Positions 29,800 through 40,698 of a stretch of 64,000 nt of DNA are shown piece after piece. The position numbers and the translations under genes were made by a program. The notes beneath the pieces are model-generated. The model searched no databases. It was not told the DNA's origin and saw nothing but the letters and a program-made list of their open reading frames with translations. Within the stretch, counting starts at the first letter, position 1; each line of letters opens with the position of its first letter. Origin of the DNA: Argyresthia goedartella (Eukaryota; Arthropoda; Insecta; Lepidoptera; Argyresthiidae); contig OX463836.1 in NCBI GenBank assembly GCA_949825045.1, forward strand, positions 16,468,329 to 16,532,328. Reading direction: 5' to 3'.

Positions 29800-32700
29800 A
29801 GCCAGCGTTGTGTGAGGCGGCAAGCAACGCTATGAAGTCCCACCGCCTGTTCATTCAAGACAAGAAGTCCAAATTAACATTCCTCATCGACACAGGCGCC
29901 AACATCTCTGTTATACCTAAACCAAAAAACGCAAAATGCTCGCCTACGAAGTTCTCGCTCTACGCCGCCAACAACACGCTGATACCTACCTACGGGGAAA
30001 AAACCTTGGAACTAGACTTCGGGCTGAGAAGACCATTCATGTGGAAATTCATTATCGCGGCAGTCGGTAAGCCAATCATAGGCGCCGACTTGCTCGAACA
30101 TCATCAACTCATCATCGACATAGCAGGAAGAAGCATCATTGACAAGAAAACGAAATTATCCGTCAAAGTTCCGATCTGCAACTCTACTGAACCCACCATT
30201 CGCACTATCGACGTCGAACAGAGATATCACGACATCTTGGCCGAATTCCCGAACGTCACTCGACTCTCATCAATGAAGGAATGTCCCAAGCACAACGTGG
30301 AGCATTACATCGAAACCACTGGCCCGCCCATACACTCCAAGGCGCGGCCCATCCCTCCGCATCGATACGCAGCTGTGAAAAAAGAATTTGAAGACATGAT
30401 GGCGCAAGGCCTGTGCCGCCCCAGCAAAAGTCCATGGTCAAGTCCCCTACACGTCGTACCTAAAAAGAACGGTGACCTTCGAGTGTGTGGCGACTACAGA
30501 CGACTGAACGCAGTTACGAAGCCCGACCGATACCCAATACCGCGACTCCGAGACTTCACCTACCAGCTGAGCGGGAAAAATATCTTCTCCGTCATCGATT
30601 TGAACCGGGCATATGCACAACTACCTATATATGATGCCGATATCGACAAGACCGCCATCACTACACCGTACGGCTTGTTCGAATTCCCGCGAATGTGCCC
30701 GGGTCTCAAGAACGCCGGTCAAACGTTCCAGCGATTCATACATCAAGTACTACAAGGACTAGACTACGTATTTCCATTCATCGACGATGTGATCCTAGCG
30801 TCTGCAAGCGAAGATCAGCACGTTCAAGACCTGCGAACTGTTTTACAAAGACTCGACGAATACGGAATAACACTTAACCCCTCAAAGTGCGACCTCGGCA
30901 AAGAAGAAGTCAAATTTCTCGGCTACACTGTATCGAAGCACGGTATTAAACCGCCTGAAGATAAGATCGCCGCAATCAATAACTTCCCCAAGCCTGAGAC
31001 CATCGAAGAGCTCAGGCGTTTTCTCGGCATGATCAACTTTTACCGTGAAAGCATTCCTCACGCCGCAACACTACAAGCTCCATTGAACGCATACCTACAT
31101 AACTCAAAGAAGAAAGACAAGTCGAAAATTCAATGGAACGACGAAGCTACGGCCGCATTCGAAGCATGCAAAGTTAGCATACAAAACGCCGCTTTGCTTG
31201 CTCACCCCATCCCCTCCGCTCCCCTCGCCCTCATGTGCGACGCATCTGACAAGAGTGCCGGCGCTGTCCTTCAACAAAGAGTACGAGGAGTCTGGCAACC
31301 TCTCGGCTACTTCTCGAAGAAATTCAGTGAGACTCAGCAGCGGTACAGCACCTTCGACCGTGAACTATTATCGATCTACATGGCAGTAAAACACTTCAGA
31401 AAAATGTTCGAGGGCAACGAGCTAACAATCTACACAGATCACAAGCCTCTCACATTCGCAATCAACAAACCGCCGTCCGACAACGACACGCCGCGACGAG
31501 TGCGACAACTGCTATTCATCAGCGAATTCACTACAAATCTACAACACATCAGTGGAAAAGAGAACATCGTCGCAGACACGCTCTCAAGAATCGAAGCTGT
31601 ATCCTGCCCATCACCGATCGATTATCAAGAACTTTCCTGCGCGCAAGAGCGAGATAGCTACATACCTAAACTGCTTCAACAACCTAGCTTAAAAATCAAG
31701 AAAGTAGTGATTCCGCTCTCAACACACAGCCTATACTGCGAAGTGTCTACTGAAAACGCCCGCCCATACCTACCTGAAGACTACCGACGCACCGCCTTCA
31801 ACACCGTGCACAATGTCAGCCATCCAGGGATACGAACGACGCGCAGGCTAATGCAGCAGCGATATTTCTGGCCGTCCATGAATAAGGATGTCGGAAATTG
31901 GGCAAAGGCATGCGAGTCGTGTCAAAGGGCGAAGGTTCAACGACACACTTCAAGTGGCATCGCTACACTACCTACGAGCGAGCGCTTCGAACACATTCAC
32001 GTAGACATCGTCGGACCGCTACCTACTTCATCGAGCGGACATAAATACCTACTCACTGCAATCGACAGATGTACCCGTTGGCCGGAAGCATTCCCGATGC
32101 AAGACATCACTGCAGAAATCGTTGCGAAGACCCTGTACGAAGGCTGGTTCTCTCGGCACGGCTGTCCTGCTACCCTGACCACGGACCAAGGCCGGCAGTA
32201 CGAGAGCTACCTATTCTCCGCACTCACCAAACTACTTGGGATAGAGAGAATACGGACCACCGCCTACCACCCGCAGAGCAATGGCATGGTCGAGCGCTGG
32301 CATCGCTCACTAAAAGCAGCGCTAATGGCAAGACTGGAGAACACCAACAAGTGGATGGAAGACCTACCGACCGTGCTACTAGGACTCCGAGCCGCGACGC
32401 GCGCCGATACCTACACTAGCCCGGCCGAACTAACCTACGGTCGCGCACTCCGCCTGCCGGGACAATTCTTCACTTCTGCACCGAGGCAAACGGCGATGAA
32501 CTACGACTTCGTGGAGCAGCTGTCCGACGCGATCGAGCGTTGTCGACCTGTCACGAAACCTCACCACGCCAAGCCACACATCTTCATTCATCAAGATCTT
32601 CACACATGCAGTCACGTGTTTCTACGAGTCGACGCGGTACGCAAGCCTCTACAGCCACCTTACACAGGACCCTATCGTGTCGTCGAACGAAACCACAAGA

Positions 32701-32918
32701 TATTCAAGATACAATTACCTGGCCGTCAAGCAAATGTCTCAATCGACCGACTGAAGCCCGCATACGTAATTAGCAGCGAAAATGAAGCCGCAACTACAAT
32801 GCCAGTCCAGCAAATACCTACGAGTCGGCAATCTCCAAGCGCCGCGACATCGGCACCGCCCGCAATCAAACAAACACGCACGGGCAGAATAATCAAGCCT
32901 CCTGTACTCTTCGCTTGA
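29757..32918 (+). CDS. pol: Gypsy Pol: protease, reverse transcriptase, RNase H, integrase
   Basis: 1053 residues, uninterrupted. Protease [15 protein letters not shown] with [28 protein letters not shown] and catalytic FIDDVILAS; RNase H with [22 protein letters not shown] and TDHKPL; integrase zinc domain ([11 protein letters not shown].., CESCQRAK), then D (HVDIVGPLP), D ([10 protein letters not shown]) and E ([12 protein letters not shown]). A GPYRVV-type C-terminal domain is present. All catalytic residues seen are intact, so the enzyme could be functional. Confidence 0.96.
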   Translation: MHAPLQFRPEAGKLEPALCEAASNAMKSHRLFIQDKKSKLTFLIDTGANISVIPKPKNAKCSPTKFSLYAANNTLIPTYGEKTLELDFGLRRPFMWKFIIAAVGKPIIGADLLEHHQLIIDIAGRSIIDKKTKLSVKVPICNSTEPTIRTIDVEQRYHDILAEFPNVTRLSSMKECPKHNVEHYIETTGPPIHSKARPIPPHRYAAVKKEFEDMMAQGLCRPSKSPWSSPLHVVPKKNGDLRVCGDYRRLNAVTKPDRYPIPRLRDFTYQLSGKNIFSVIDLNRAYAQLPIYDADIDKTAITTPYGLFEFPRMCPGLKNAGQTFQRFIHQVLQGLDYVFPFIDDVILASASEDQHVQDLRTVLQRLDEYGITLNPSKCDLGKEEVKFLGYTVSKHGIKPPEDKIAAINNFPKPETIEELRRFLGMINFYRESIPHAATLQAPLNAYLHNSKKKDKSKIQWNDEATAAFEACKVSIQNAALLAHPIPSAPLALMCDASDKSAGAVLQQRVRGVWQPLGYFSKKFSETQQRYSTFDRELLSIYMAVKHFRKMFEGNELTIYTDHKPLTFAINKPPSDNDTPRRVRQLLFISEFTTNLQHISGKENIVADTLSRIEAVSCPSPIDYQELSCAQERDSYIPKLLQQPSLKIKKVVIPLSTHSLYCEVSTENARPYLPEDYRRTAFNTVHNVSHPGIRTTRRLMQQRYFWPSMNKDVGNWAKACESCQRAKVQRHTSSGIATLPTSERFEHIHVDIVGPLPTSSSGHKYLLTAIDRCTRWPEAFPMQDITAEIVAKTLYEGWFSRHGCPATLTTDQGRQYESYLFSALTKLLGIERIRTTAYHPQSNGMVERWHRSLKAALMARLENTNKWMEDLPTVLLGLRAATRADTYTSPAELTYGRALRLPGQFFTSAPRQTAMNYDFVEQLSDAIERCRPVTKPHHAKPHIFIHQDLHTCSHVFLRVDAVRKPLQPPYTGPYRVVERNHKIFKIQLPGRQANVSIDRLKPAYVISSENEAATTMPVQQIPTSRQSPSAATSAPPAIKQTRTGRIIKPPVLFA

Positions 32919-32929
32919 GGGGGGAATAC

Positions 32930-33515
32930 TGTGGCTACTTACACACATTCTGCTTACCACAACAACCTTACAGAACCTTACCGTACCAGCAAGCAACACC
33001 AGCAAGCAACACCTTACCATTACCAGCAAGCAACACCTTACCATTACCAATAACATCAGTAAACAACAGCAAGTATTTCGCAATGTTTTATTGAACACAT
33101 CGGTTGCAAGAAACAAAGATGGAGTTCTGAAAAGAACTGTTCGCAATGTTATAAGAAACACATCGGTTGCAAGTTGGAGTTCTGAAAAGAACAGCTGAAC
33201 AGCGAGCTGAAGCAAGCGGCTGGCGGCAGCAGCGACGACCACGCGGCACGGCGATAGCGGAGATGCAGCTCGCTCGACGTCCGGGCGCAGAAAAGGAACG
33301 AGGCCCCGCGCCACGAGTATTTAACTTGCGACCGCGCGTCAGCGGCGCGGGGGGCGCCCCCCCCCGCGGATCGCGTGATGTGGTTCCCCGCGCGCCCCGC
33401 GGACTCCCCGATCAGTACCTCTTTCTGTATATAAGTAGGCGTATTTTCTGTAAATAAATCATCTTATTCTGTCCACTCCGAGTAATGTCTTTACTTACTA
33501 CACCATATCTCCAAA
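32930..33515 (+). repeat. 3' LTR of Gypsy element
   Basis: 586 bp, essentially identical to the 5' LTR apart from a C-run length and single bases in the GC-rich part (33345-33365). Followed by the target repeat ATGT at 33516-33519. Confidence 0.95.
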
Positions 33516-33519
33516 ATGT

Positions 33520-33582
33520 AAAACCATCAAAAACAGATCCTGTGGTTTTAGTTCTTGATGGTCATTACAGCCACGCTCGCAA
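33520..33582 (+). pseudogene. pogo-like transposase, middle piece of unit B (second catalytic Asp)
   Basis: Short stretch between the Gypsy 3' flank and the Academ-like element, encoding DPVVLVLDGHYSHAR, the second catalytic aspartate of DDE_1. The frame is cut at 33582 (CAA) by the Academ-like inverted repeat; its continuation in the other units is at 11389, 56205 and 59103. Together with 26239-26765 it shows that one pogo gene was the target of two different insertions. Confidence 0.85.
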
Positions 33583-34230
33583 TAGTTAGAGAGGCGAATA
33601 GGGGAATTTTCGGTAATACTCGAACGTGGCAGTTTACGATATGAGAGATACCTTAGACCTAATAGAACAACCTTGTAAAGTATTTAGCTCTATATTTAGT
33701 GACGCGCGCCTAGGATAGACGATCAGATTATTAAAAAAATCGATAGTCTGAAATACTCGAGCGCGTCAGATTAAGATATTGGGGGTTGATTTTAGTGTTT
33801 TAAGACTAAATTTAACTAATCTGACGATAAGTCCTTGACGCCGCTTTTTTTTTGTAAAATGTATCGTTTGCGACTTATATGCCGCAACCTATGTGCCCTC
33901 AGTATGACGCCGATTGAAGAGAGAGAAAAGACCCGACGGTATATTTCTCGAATGTGCTGGAAACTTTCTCCCCTGTAGCCCCGCCCCGCACTCGCTGTAT
34001 CTGTGCATTCCACAGTCAGCAGTCCTCGGCCATTCCTCAGTCAGCCGTCATCCGGCACACGTGTACTTATACTGTAATTTAATAATGTAGATAATAAAGT
34101 TAATGTATTTAAATTGCTTTTTTTGACACACATACACTTGCGTATTTCGATCTCACAGTTTATTCATTATGTTTTTGTAGTTTATCGACTTTTGTGATAA
34201 GATTTTCGTGATGAGTAATAAGTAATCAAA
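33583..34230 (+). promoter_or_regulatory. Left end and 5' region of Academ-like element, copy B
   Basis: No gene. Contains the terminal inverted repeat, one inverted TCTGACGCGCTCGAG motif (33756-33770), an AATCTGACG variant near 33820, and two direct repeats CATTCC(A/T)CAGTCAGC at about 34007 and 34031 with TCAGT initiator-like steps. It probably carries the gene's promoter; no TATA box is evident at a usual distance. Confidence 0.4.
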
Positions 34231-34265
34231 GGAAGTGTGTGTTTTGTTCGGAACTATTGACTGCT
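34231..34265 (+). pseudogene. First zinc-module fragment of the Academ-like gene, copy B
   Basis: Encodes KCVFCSELLTAK, a CxxC pair that would combine with the YHAQC region after 40699. The ISL2EU-like element is inserted right after it, and the frame on the other side (40699 onward) is compatible. No ATG in this frame closely upstream (a TGA is nearest), so an upstream exon or decay is likely. Confidence 0.5.
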
Positions 34266-34831
34266 AAAGGGTCTGGCAGGCTAAGGAAGGAGCAGTGGCC
34301 ACTGTGACATTTTCTGTTTTTTTTTACACGTTTGTTCGATACCATTTAACTAGGCTGCGCTCCAATTTACAGCCGGCTACCATGAATACTTTCCGAGATT
34401 TTGACGAAAACGTCAAATCTGCAGAGGTTATTTCAAAGTCTAATTTCTCCTGAGCTATTGTAGCCAGAATATTGAAACCAACTAGTATCTATGTACATTG
34501 AGTTAAATCATACTCTAATGTATTAGTTAAATAGAGTTGGTTGATAAATTCCAGAAAAAAAAACACATTTATTTTTTGACATTTATTTTTGACAGGTTCC
34601 TTGAAAGGCACACCCATGAAAATTATAATTCAAAACAAACAAACAAATATCTTTCAACACACCAAAAATTGTTTCATTCGGTTGGGTGCATCTACGCTAA
34701 AAATCGATCATTGTTCATATTGTAACATAAACATTTATTATAATATCCATGCGATGCTCATATACGTTCTTTTTCTAACTGTTGCTGATATCAAAATAGG
34801 TTTGTTTACTTACTATCAAGGAGAACAACAA

Positions 34832-36576
34832 ATGTCATTTTCTGACATATGTATGAAGTTTGATTTTCTTATAAACAAATCGACACTTCAAGCTAAGCTT
34901 TTGATGAAAAAGATGTCTTCTGACAAATGCAAATGTTGTTCTACGGTTCTCCGTAAAAAAACAGGAAAAAAGAAATTCATTCGTAATTCTAAAGAAGCAT
35001 TGTTTTTTTCCGGTGCTCTCAATAAAATAGTTATAGAAAATGATATTTTGTGCGAGCCATGTCGAGTGAAAGCATACAAAACTCACACGCTGATGTTAGC
35101 TGAATCTGATGTCATTATGGAACAATCAAGCAGTACCAGCAGCTTAGCAGAAGCAAGTGGCAGTCGTTAAAACACAGATGATGAAGATGATTCTTGGCAG
35201 CCTCCTGCTACTGCTGATGAACGTTTTGAAATCAGAATGCAGCGAGTAGTTTTCTCACATCGATATTGTTTCATTTGCAACTCTGTCTCGGACCTCCAAA
35301 GAGTGCCTTTAGATACACGGTGCAGTGTTTATACGAGAAGTAATATATACATTCCGGAAGGAAACAGATGTTGCCGAAGTCATTTGATAGGTAATTATTT
35401 GTTTGAAGAAGATTTATCACGACTGCGCGTAATTTCGTCATCAAGTAACGTTACTAATAACGAACTTAGCACATTTCTCAGAGCCCTCTCAGGTCAAAGA
35501 AATACATCTTTATTTGATAATATAGGAAATTCTAGACTAAGTGATAAGGAGCTATATATATTTACCGGGTTATCATGGGATTAACGACTAAACTGTTTTG
35601 TTATCGTCTATGAGAAATACTACTACTCGAAGTATTCAACAAGCTTTAGTGATATTTCTCTTTAAACTCAGAACTGGTAATTCTAATGCTTTGGTTGCTG
35701 GTTTATTTGGAGTAAAGAACAAACAACAAACATCGAATATGTGGATGGATATATTACGCAGCTTCGAGAATGACATTTCATTTGGGTATACTTCAACTAC
35801 TCGGGAAGAACTCATTGCTAATACAACGACTACAGCCCGCAGATTGCTAGGTCTGCGTGATGACCAATTGGCGTTAATTTTTGATGGGACTTATGTTCGT
35901 CACGAAAAAAGCCAAAAATATGAATATCAGAGAAAATCTTATTCAGGTCAAAAAAAAGTACCGCTTTGCAAACCTTTTACGATTTGCACAACAAACGGGT
36001 TTCTTGTCAACTTTGCGGGACCCTATTATGGTACACAGAATGATGCATCTATTATGAAATTGGTGATGGAAGATAGTGATTTTCAATCTCTACTACGACC
36101 TGGTGATGTTTTCATTGTTGATCGTGGTTTCCGTGATGTGATTTCATATCTGAAAGAAAAGGGCTTTATTGTCCAAATGCCTGGTCTGCTAGGAAAAAGA
36201 TCGCAACTTCCTACAATCGAAGCTAATGAGTCTAGGCTAGTTACCAAAATACGTTGGGTGGTAGAAGCCGTTCATGGGGCTATTTTTCAGAAACACAAAT
36301 TATTACATCATAGTCTCGATAACAAAATTCTACCCAAGGTAAAATCTCTTTGTAAAGTTGTTGGGTTTTTGCATAATAGATATGGAAAAAGGCTAAACGG
36401 CCATACAGTCATCGAAGATGAAGTAATTGATATTATGGAAAAAAGAATGAATATACCAAATACTTTAAGCGTCGAAGTAGAAACCAGGAAATGGAATCGG
36501 CGTAAAACCGCATTGAGAACATTGTTGGCATCAGAAGTCCTAGATTTCCCGCGATTTACTGAGAACCAGATTTAGG
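34832..36576 (+). pseudogene. ISL2EU-like transposase, N-terminal and catalytic part
   Basis: ATG at 34832. Zinc pairs CKCC and CEPC (34925-35065), then after an in-frame TAA at 35168 the same frame continues (35237-35584) with a second zinc set (CFIC .. CCRSH). A frameshift near 35582 leads to 35598-36575: DDE_4 core with D in LIFDGTYV, D in FIVDRGFRD and E in RWVVEAVHG, plus YSGQKKVPLCKPF. The catalytic part is intact but detached from its start. The frame ends at 36575, where a LINE is inserted; the C-terminus resumes at 38783. Confidence 0.8.
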
Positions 36577-38344
36577 AAAGCGGGGAATTTTAATGTGACC
36601 CTGGCAACCGGATATTTGATAGTTGACAGTTGTGCACTGTAGCCAACTTAACACGGCCTTGCCTTGACATCAGCCTTGAAACGGCAACCAAACAGAACAA
36701 GAATCTCCTTACTGCAAGAGCTCCGGGAAAAAAATGTAGGTTTACAGTCAGACCTCCAAGATGTCGGAGAGAAATCCAGCATATACGTGACCTCCTGGCA
36801 AATATACTAAAATGTTATGTCAAAGCACAGAGTGAGTTAGCCGAACTCAGAGCCGCGACGTCTGAGTTAGTTCAGCTAAAACGCCAGAACTTGGAATTGG
36901 TGGGCTTTCTAATTGAGGACAAGGAGAATGAGACCAGGAAGGAGGACGAGCCCACGTCACAAACTCTGGTCTTGACCCCCCTCATCGTGAGTTTTGAAGC
37001 GTCCGCCGCTGTCCCGACCAAGAAACAGCGTCGCCCTCGTCTACGAGGAGACACCTCGCAGCTCAACAGCGCGAGCGCCACGTCGCTCGCTGTCGCGCGT
37101 GTCACGCTGCCTGCTAAGGCGTGTCATGATGCACGCTGCCCCGAGGGCCGCGACGCCCGCCGTCACGCGCGTTGCGACGTTCCCTGCCGCGCTACCCGCC
37201 GGCACGTGCATCGTAACGCACACGAACACGTGTGTCCTGCCACTCACCTTCCGTCGTATACCGCCAACTACCAAAAAAAAGTGCTCAGAGAAAAACTCTA
37301 TTGTTCTCCGACAAATTAGGTGCAGGATTTGGACCTTTAATACATTACCGGCTTAACCAAAAAGTAACAAACATTTGCTGTCCAAATAGTTAATTTGTAG
37401 ATCTTGTGAAGATAATTATTCGTGGTATCTATGATGAGTACAGTACTATTGTAACAATGGTGGGAAATCATTCATACATTAGTCGGAATGATTTGAATAA
37501 ACGTTTTGAAACACTTCTAGACTTACATAGTTGGATGAAATGCACTATGCAATTTTCCATACGCTTGTAGTTTGACAGAACTACAGAACAAATCTGTGCA
37601 TAGAATGAATATTCATTTATTTAATTTAACGCGTCATCACAGCGATGCTACTTTATATTTCTACATGAATAATTGTATTCATAACTTTACTCTGACTCAG
37701 GATACGTTGTACCTGTCCAAAAAATATAGAACATTAACAGCTACATAGTTAGCTTATAATAAATGCGACGCAGCTCTACGTGGTTTAACCAAGTTATGGT
37801 TTTGACTGAAAATCAGCGCTGCAGCCCTGTTGTAGCATTATGCTGAGTTGGAGCCAATTCACTGGGGAAGCATGCGTACATCATCCTTCTCTTTTATTTA
37901 GAAAATATGTGTTTTCTTCTATAATCTAATGTCGATTTCCTGTCTGTAAAGTTTTCCTATTGATGTACCATATTTATTCCAGTGAATAAATAAATGTCTA
38001 TGTCTATGTCTAATTCAACTTGACATCAGCTGTTTTCTTTGAACAGACTAATCAAAAACCTGCTTATGTTAAGAGTAATATGACATGCACCCTTATTGGG
38101 AATTCACCGGTTAATCATACTTTGCATGCAACATTGGAATCTGTTCCAAGTAATTTCAATTAGTTCATAAGACAATAGAGGAAATCTCTAGCATACAAGA
38201 GCCACTAAATATGTCAAAGGGTAAGCACCACTTAAATATTACCCATCAAAACATCCAGGGGCTACCTGGCAAAGAACTTGTATAAGAATGATTTCTAAAA
38301 AATTCTGACATCGATGTTTTTTGTTTTACATAACACTGGTTAAA
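36577..38344 (+). mobile_element. LINE remnants inside the ISL2EU-like transposase
   Basis: The frame 36630-37319 shows a coiled-coil stretch (AQSELAELRAATSELVQLKRQN) as in some LINE ORF1 proteins. At 38230-38340 there is an endonuclease start (NITHQNIQGLPGKEL, DIDVFCFT). Between about 37620 and 38018 lies a separate 5'-truncated 3' end with AATAAATGTCTATGTC repeats, and GAAAATCAGCGCTG..GCATTATGCTGAG resembling the 3' part of the LINE at 11663. Boundaries are approximate. Everything is decayed; no enzyme is complete. Confidence 0.5.
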
Positions 38345-38780
38345 GGAAAATATTATTATTATTTATTATTATTATTAATCGTTTATTTTCAAGCATCTAG
38401 GCCCATAAATAGAATAACATAACATTACACATTAAATTAAAATATACATTAAATTACACATTAATTAGGTTATTATATAAAATTAATTATAAAAATATCT
38501 ATTTGTTTCTCGAGGTAAGTATGACCGTCCATTGTTGGAACATTGGACAGTCAAACCTCCCCGAGATCGCCCTGCGAATAGGGTTAGTACTGCCCCAGGC
38601 TCTGTCAACAATGGATGCAGTGCGCTTCCGCATTATTGCATAGAAGTCGTCTGTGCGCGCTTCTGCAAACATTGTTGATGCACTATCAGCAGGACCGGGG
38701 CAGCCCCATGAACATTCTGAAAATGTTATTATACTGCACACGCAGGGCATTGTAAGTCCTCAGCTATAAAGTTATTATTT
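38345..38780 (-). mobile_element. 5'-truncated LINE 3' end (minus strand)
   Basis: Minus-strand frame 38750-38499 reads SASTMFAEARTDDFYAIMRKR..DCPMFQQW, a typical end of LINE reverse-transcriptase proteins with cysteine pair, then a 3' tail of about 120 bp ending in ATT/AATAAT repeats at 38345-38380. Only the last part of the element is present. The ISL2EU-like coding sequence resumes at its right side. Confidence 0.55.
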
Positions 38781-38782
38781 AC

Positions 38783-39170
38783 TGGTACTTATCAGCTATC
38801 ACAAGCAATCTCATACTTAGCTGAATTGATCGATGATGGCAATAAAGTGAGCATTCAATACATAAAGGAAACGCCAAATATAATAAAATGTAATGTTAGA
38901 TCTCGTCATCGAAATTCCAAATCATACCGAGTATATGTAGAGTACACATCAAACAGTACAGAAATTGAAGGGATGCGTCGATATTGCTGCGATTGTCCGA
39001 ATGGGCTCAGGACTATAGGGTGTTGTTCGCATGTAGCAAGTGTTATTTATTATTTAAGCCATGGCAGATTTCTTGCTAAAATATTGCGCCCTTCTCAAAT
39101 ATTGACAAAAATATTTTCTAATGATGAAACAGTGAGGATGACTAATAATTCTTTCATGTTTTTATTTTAA
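38783..39170 (+). pseudogene. ISL2EU-like transposase, C-terminal SWIM-type zinc part
   Basis: Frame encodes YQLSQAISYLAELIDD, a NVRSRHRNSKSYRVYVEY strand region and the zinc motif RYCCDCPNGLRTIGCCSHVA, i.e. CxCx(n)CxH of the SWIM type, which binds nucleic acid. It is the continuation of the transposase after the LINE insertions. Stop TAA at 39168. Region 39171-39416 holds no gene. Confidence 0.7.
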
Positions 39171-39416
39171 GTAAAATAGTAGTACATATAAGAAACTATG
39201 TTATAACAAAAGTTATGAATACAATATTTTATCTAACCTCATTGTTATTATGTAATTTTGAGAAGCGAACTTTATTGTATGAGATGAGATAAACCTTTTT
39301 ATAAACTTTAAGCTGTCATAAGTCTGACGCTCACAGCCTTCTGTTACCGATTCTTTTGTTTTTCTATTGTTGATTGTTTACCAATTAAAAATAATATTAT
39401 TATCAATAAATCAATA

Positions 39417-40016
39417 ATGTCTTCCTATAAGCTGATAAAACAGCCTTTAACATTGTATAACTATGCATTTAATAAAATAAGTAATTCATTGAGCGAACAT
39501 ATAATACATTTTATAGAAAAGGACTACGATTCTACAATAGTAGCAAAAGTAAGTGGTGTGTAATTGAGTTTGCAGTTTTAGCTGACTGACACCCGTCGAT
39601 TTCATTGTAACTGATGATCTGATGAATATTAAATAAGTTAAGATGACGATTTTATTCTACCTGCATATACTTATGAAACTACTGATTGAATACAATCACT
39701 AATAAAGTGATGATATAATTATTGTAAATATGCTTTAACCTAAGTGTATAATTATTTCAGATGAAGATAATAAAAACTAAAATTTTCGAGCTTCCCATAC
39801 CAACACAAATAGCCCAGCAATTATTTCTAAGCTCAATACCAAACATTGAAATTAACCTTGCAGATGAAAACATTAGCTTAAAAACGGGGCTGTGATAATT
39901 GTAGGACTGAGTATTGGCCGACTTGGGAGGATGAGCAATGGAGTTGGGATAATCTTCGTAATTTGTATTGCCCCGATTGTTCGAATGAGTGTTATAATGA
40001 CGAGTCATACTTATAG
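39417..40016 (+). pseudogene. Two-exon accessory gene of ISL2EU-like element, C2C2 zinc ribbon, frameshifted
   Basis: Exon 1 is 39417-39548 (44 codons from ATG, MSSYKLIKQPLTLYNYAF), donor GTAAGT at 39549. Intron of 212 bp; acceptor TTTCAG ends at 39760. Exon 2 continues MKIIKTKIFELPIP.., then a run of four G near 39889 shifts the frame by one. In the shifted frame CDNCRTEYWPTW..LYCPDCSNEC follows with stop TAG at 40014-40016. Two CxxC pairs suggest a small zinc ribbon. Its end is identical to the first 41 bases of the window. Function unknown. Confidence 0.45.
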
Positions 40017-40698
40017 GCATATATTTATGAATTTGGTTTGAGGTGCAATACACACAAACAGAATAAAAAGATTTTGGTTACGTATGATAAAAGATATTAA
40101 TTGTTTGTTTATTTTTAGTTAGAATTTCATGGGTGTCATAAAAATGTCATAACAATAATTTTTTTACTGTACTTTTTCAAGCAACTAGTAAACACACTAC
40201 AATATACTTTTACTCAATCTACGTAGAAAATATATATAATGTAATAAATATTTATGGTACATACAATATGAACAATGACAGATTTTTTGCGTAGATGCAC
40301 CCAACCCAATGAAACAATTTTTGGTGTGTTGAAAGATATTTGTTTGTTTGTTTTGAATTATAATTTTCATGGAACCTGTCAAAAATAAATGTCAAAAAAT
40401 AAATGTTTTTTTTTCTGGAATTTTTCAACCAACTCTTTTGTAAATAATACATTAGAGTATAATTTAACTCAATGTACATAGATACTAGTTGGTTTCAATA
40501 TTCTGGCTACAATAGCTACGGAGCTTTGAAATAACCTCTGCAGATTTGACGTTTTTGTCAAAGTCTCGGAAAGTATTCATAGTAGCCGGCTGTAAATTGG
40601 AGCGCAGCCTAGTTAAATGGTAACGAAAAAAAGTGTAAAAAAAAAAACAGAAAATATCACAGTGGCCACTGCTCCTTCCTTAGCCTGCCAGACCCTTT
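40017..40698 (+). repeat. Right end and long inverted repeat of ISL2EU-like element, copy B
   Basis: Non-coding. From about 40225 to 40698 the sequence is the reverse complement of 34266-34750, with small indels. It represents the uninterrupted version of the site that the Tc1-like element entered in copy A. Confidence 0.75.

Larger units (their letters stand above)
26766..33515 (+). mobile_element. Gypsy (CsRn1-like) LTR retrotransposon with envelope-like insert, 6750 bp
   Basis: LTRs of 585 and 586 bp are almost identical; target duplication ATGT. The primer site TGGTGACCCCGACGTG at 27352 fits tRNA-Trp, as used by CsRn1-type elements. Gag (28834-29799) and pol (29757-32918) are intact and overlap by a -1 shift. 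A purine tract (GAGGGGGGAA) precedes the 3' LTR. Unusually, about 1.44 kb with an envelope-like frame sits between the primer site and gag. Looks recently inserted and possibly able to move. Confidence 0.95.
34266..40698 (+). mobile_element. ISL2EU-like DNA transposon, copy B (complete, inactive)
   Basis: Long inverted repeats of about 480 bp: 34266-34750 and 40225-40698 (reverse), both starting AAAGGGTCTGGCAG. Between them lie a transposase of the DDE_4 type with N-terminal zinc pairs and a C-terminal SWIM-type zinc motif, and a small spliced accessory gene. The transposase is broken by a stop, a frameshift and a LINE insertion of about 2.2 kb. A second copy forms the start of the window. 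The target duplication could not be resolved because flank and end share bases. ISL2EU is the best-matching group from memory; PIF/Harbinger relatives are the alternative. Confidence 0.65.

Noticed and set aside
36630..37319. Host coiled-coil protein
   Set aside because: No ATG for the frame, lies inside an insertion in a transposase together with LINE endonuclease sequence; more likely LINE ORF1 remains.
36994..37356. Arg/Ala-rich ORFs in the GC-rich stretch 37000-37260 on both strands
   Set aside because: Composition-driven open frames without motifs.
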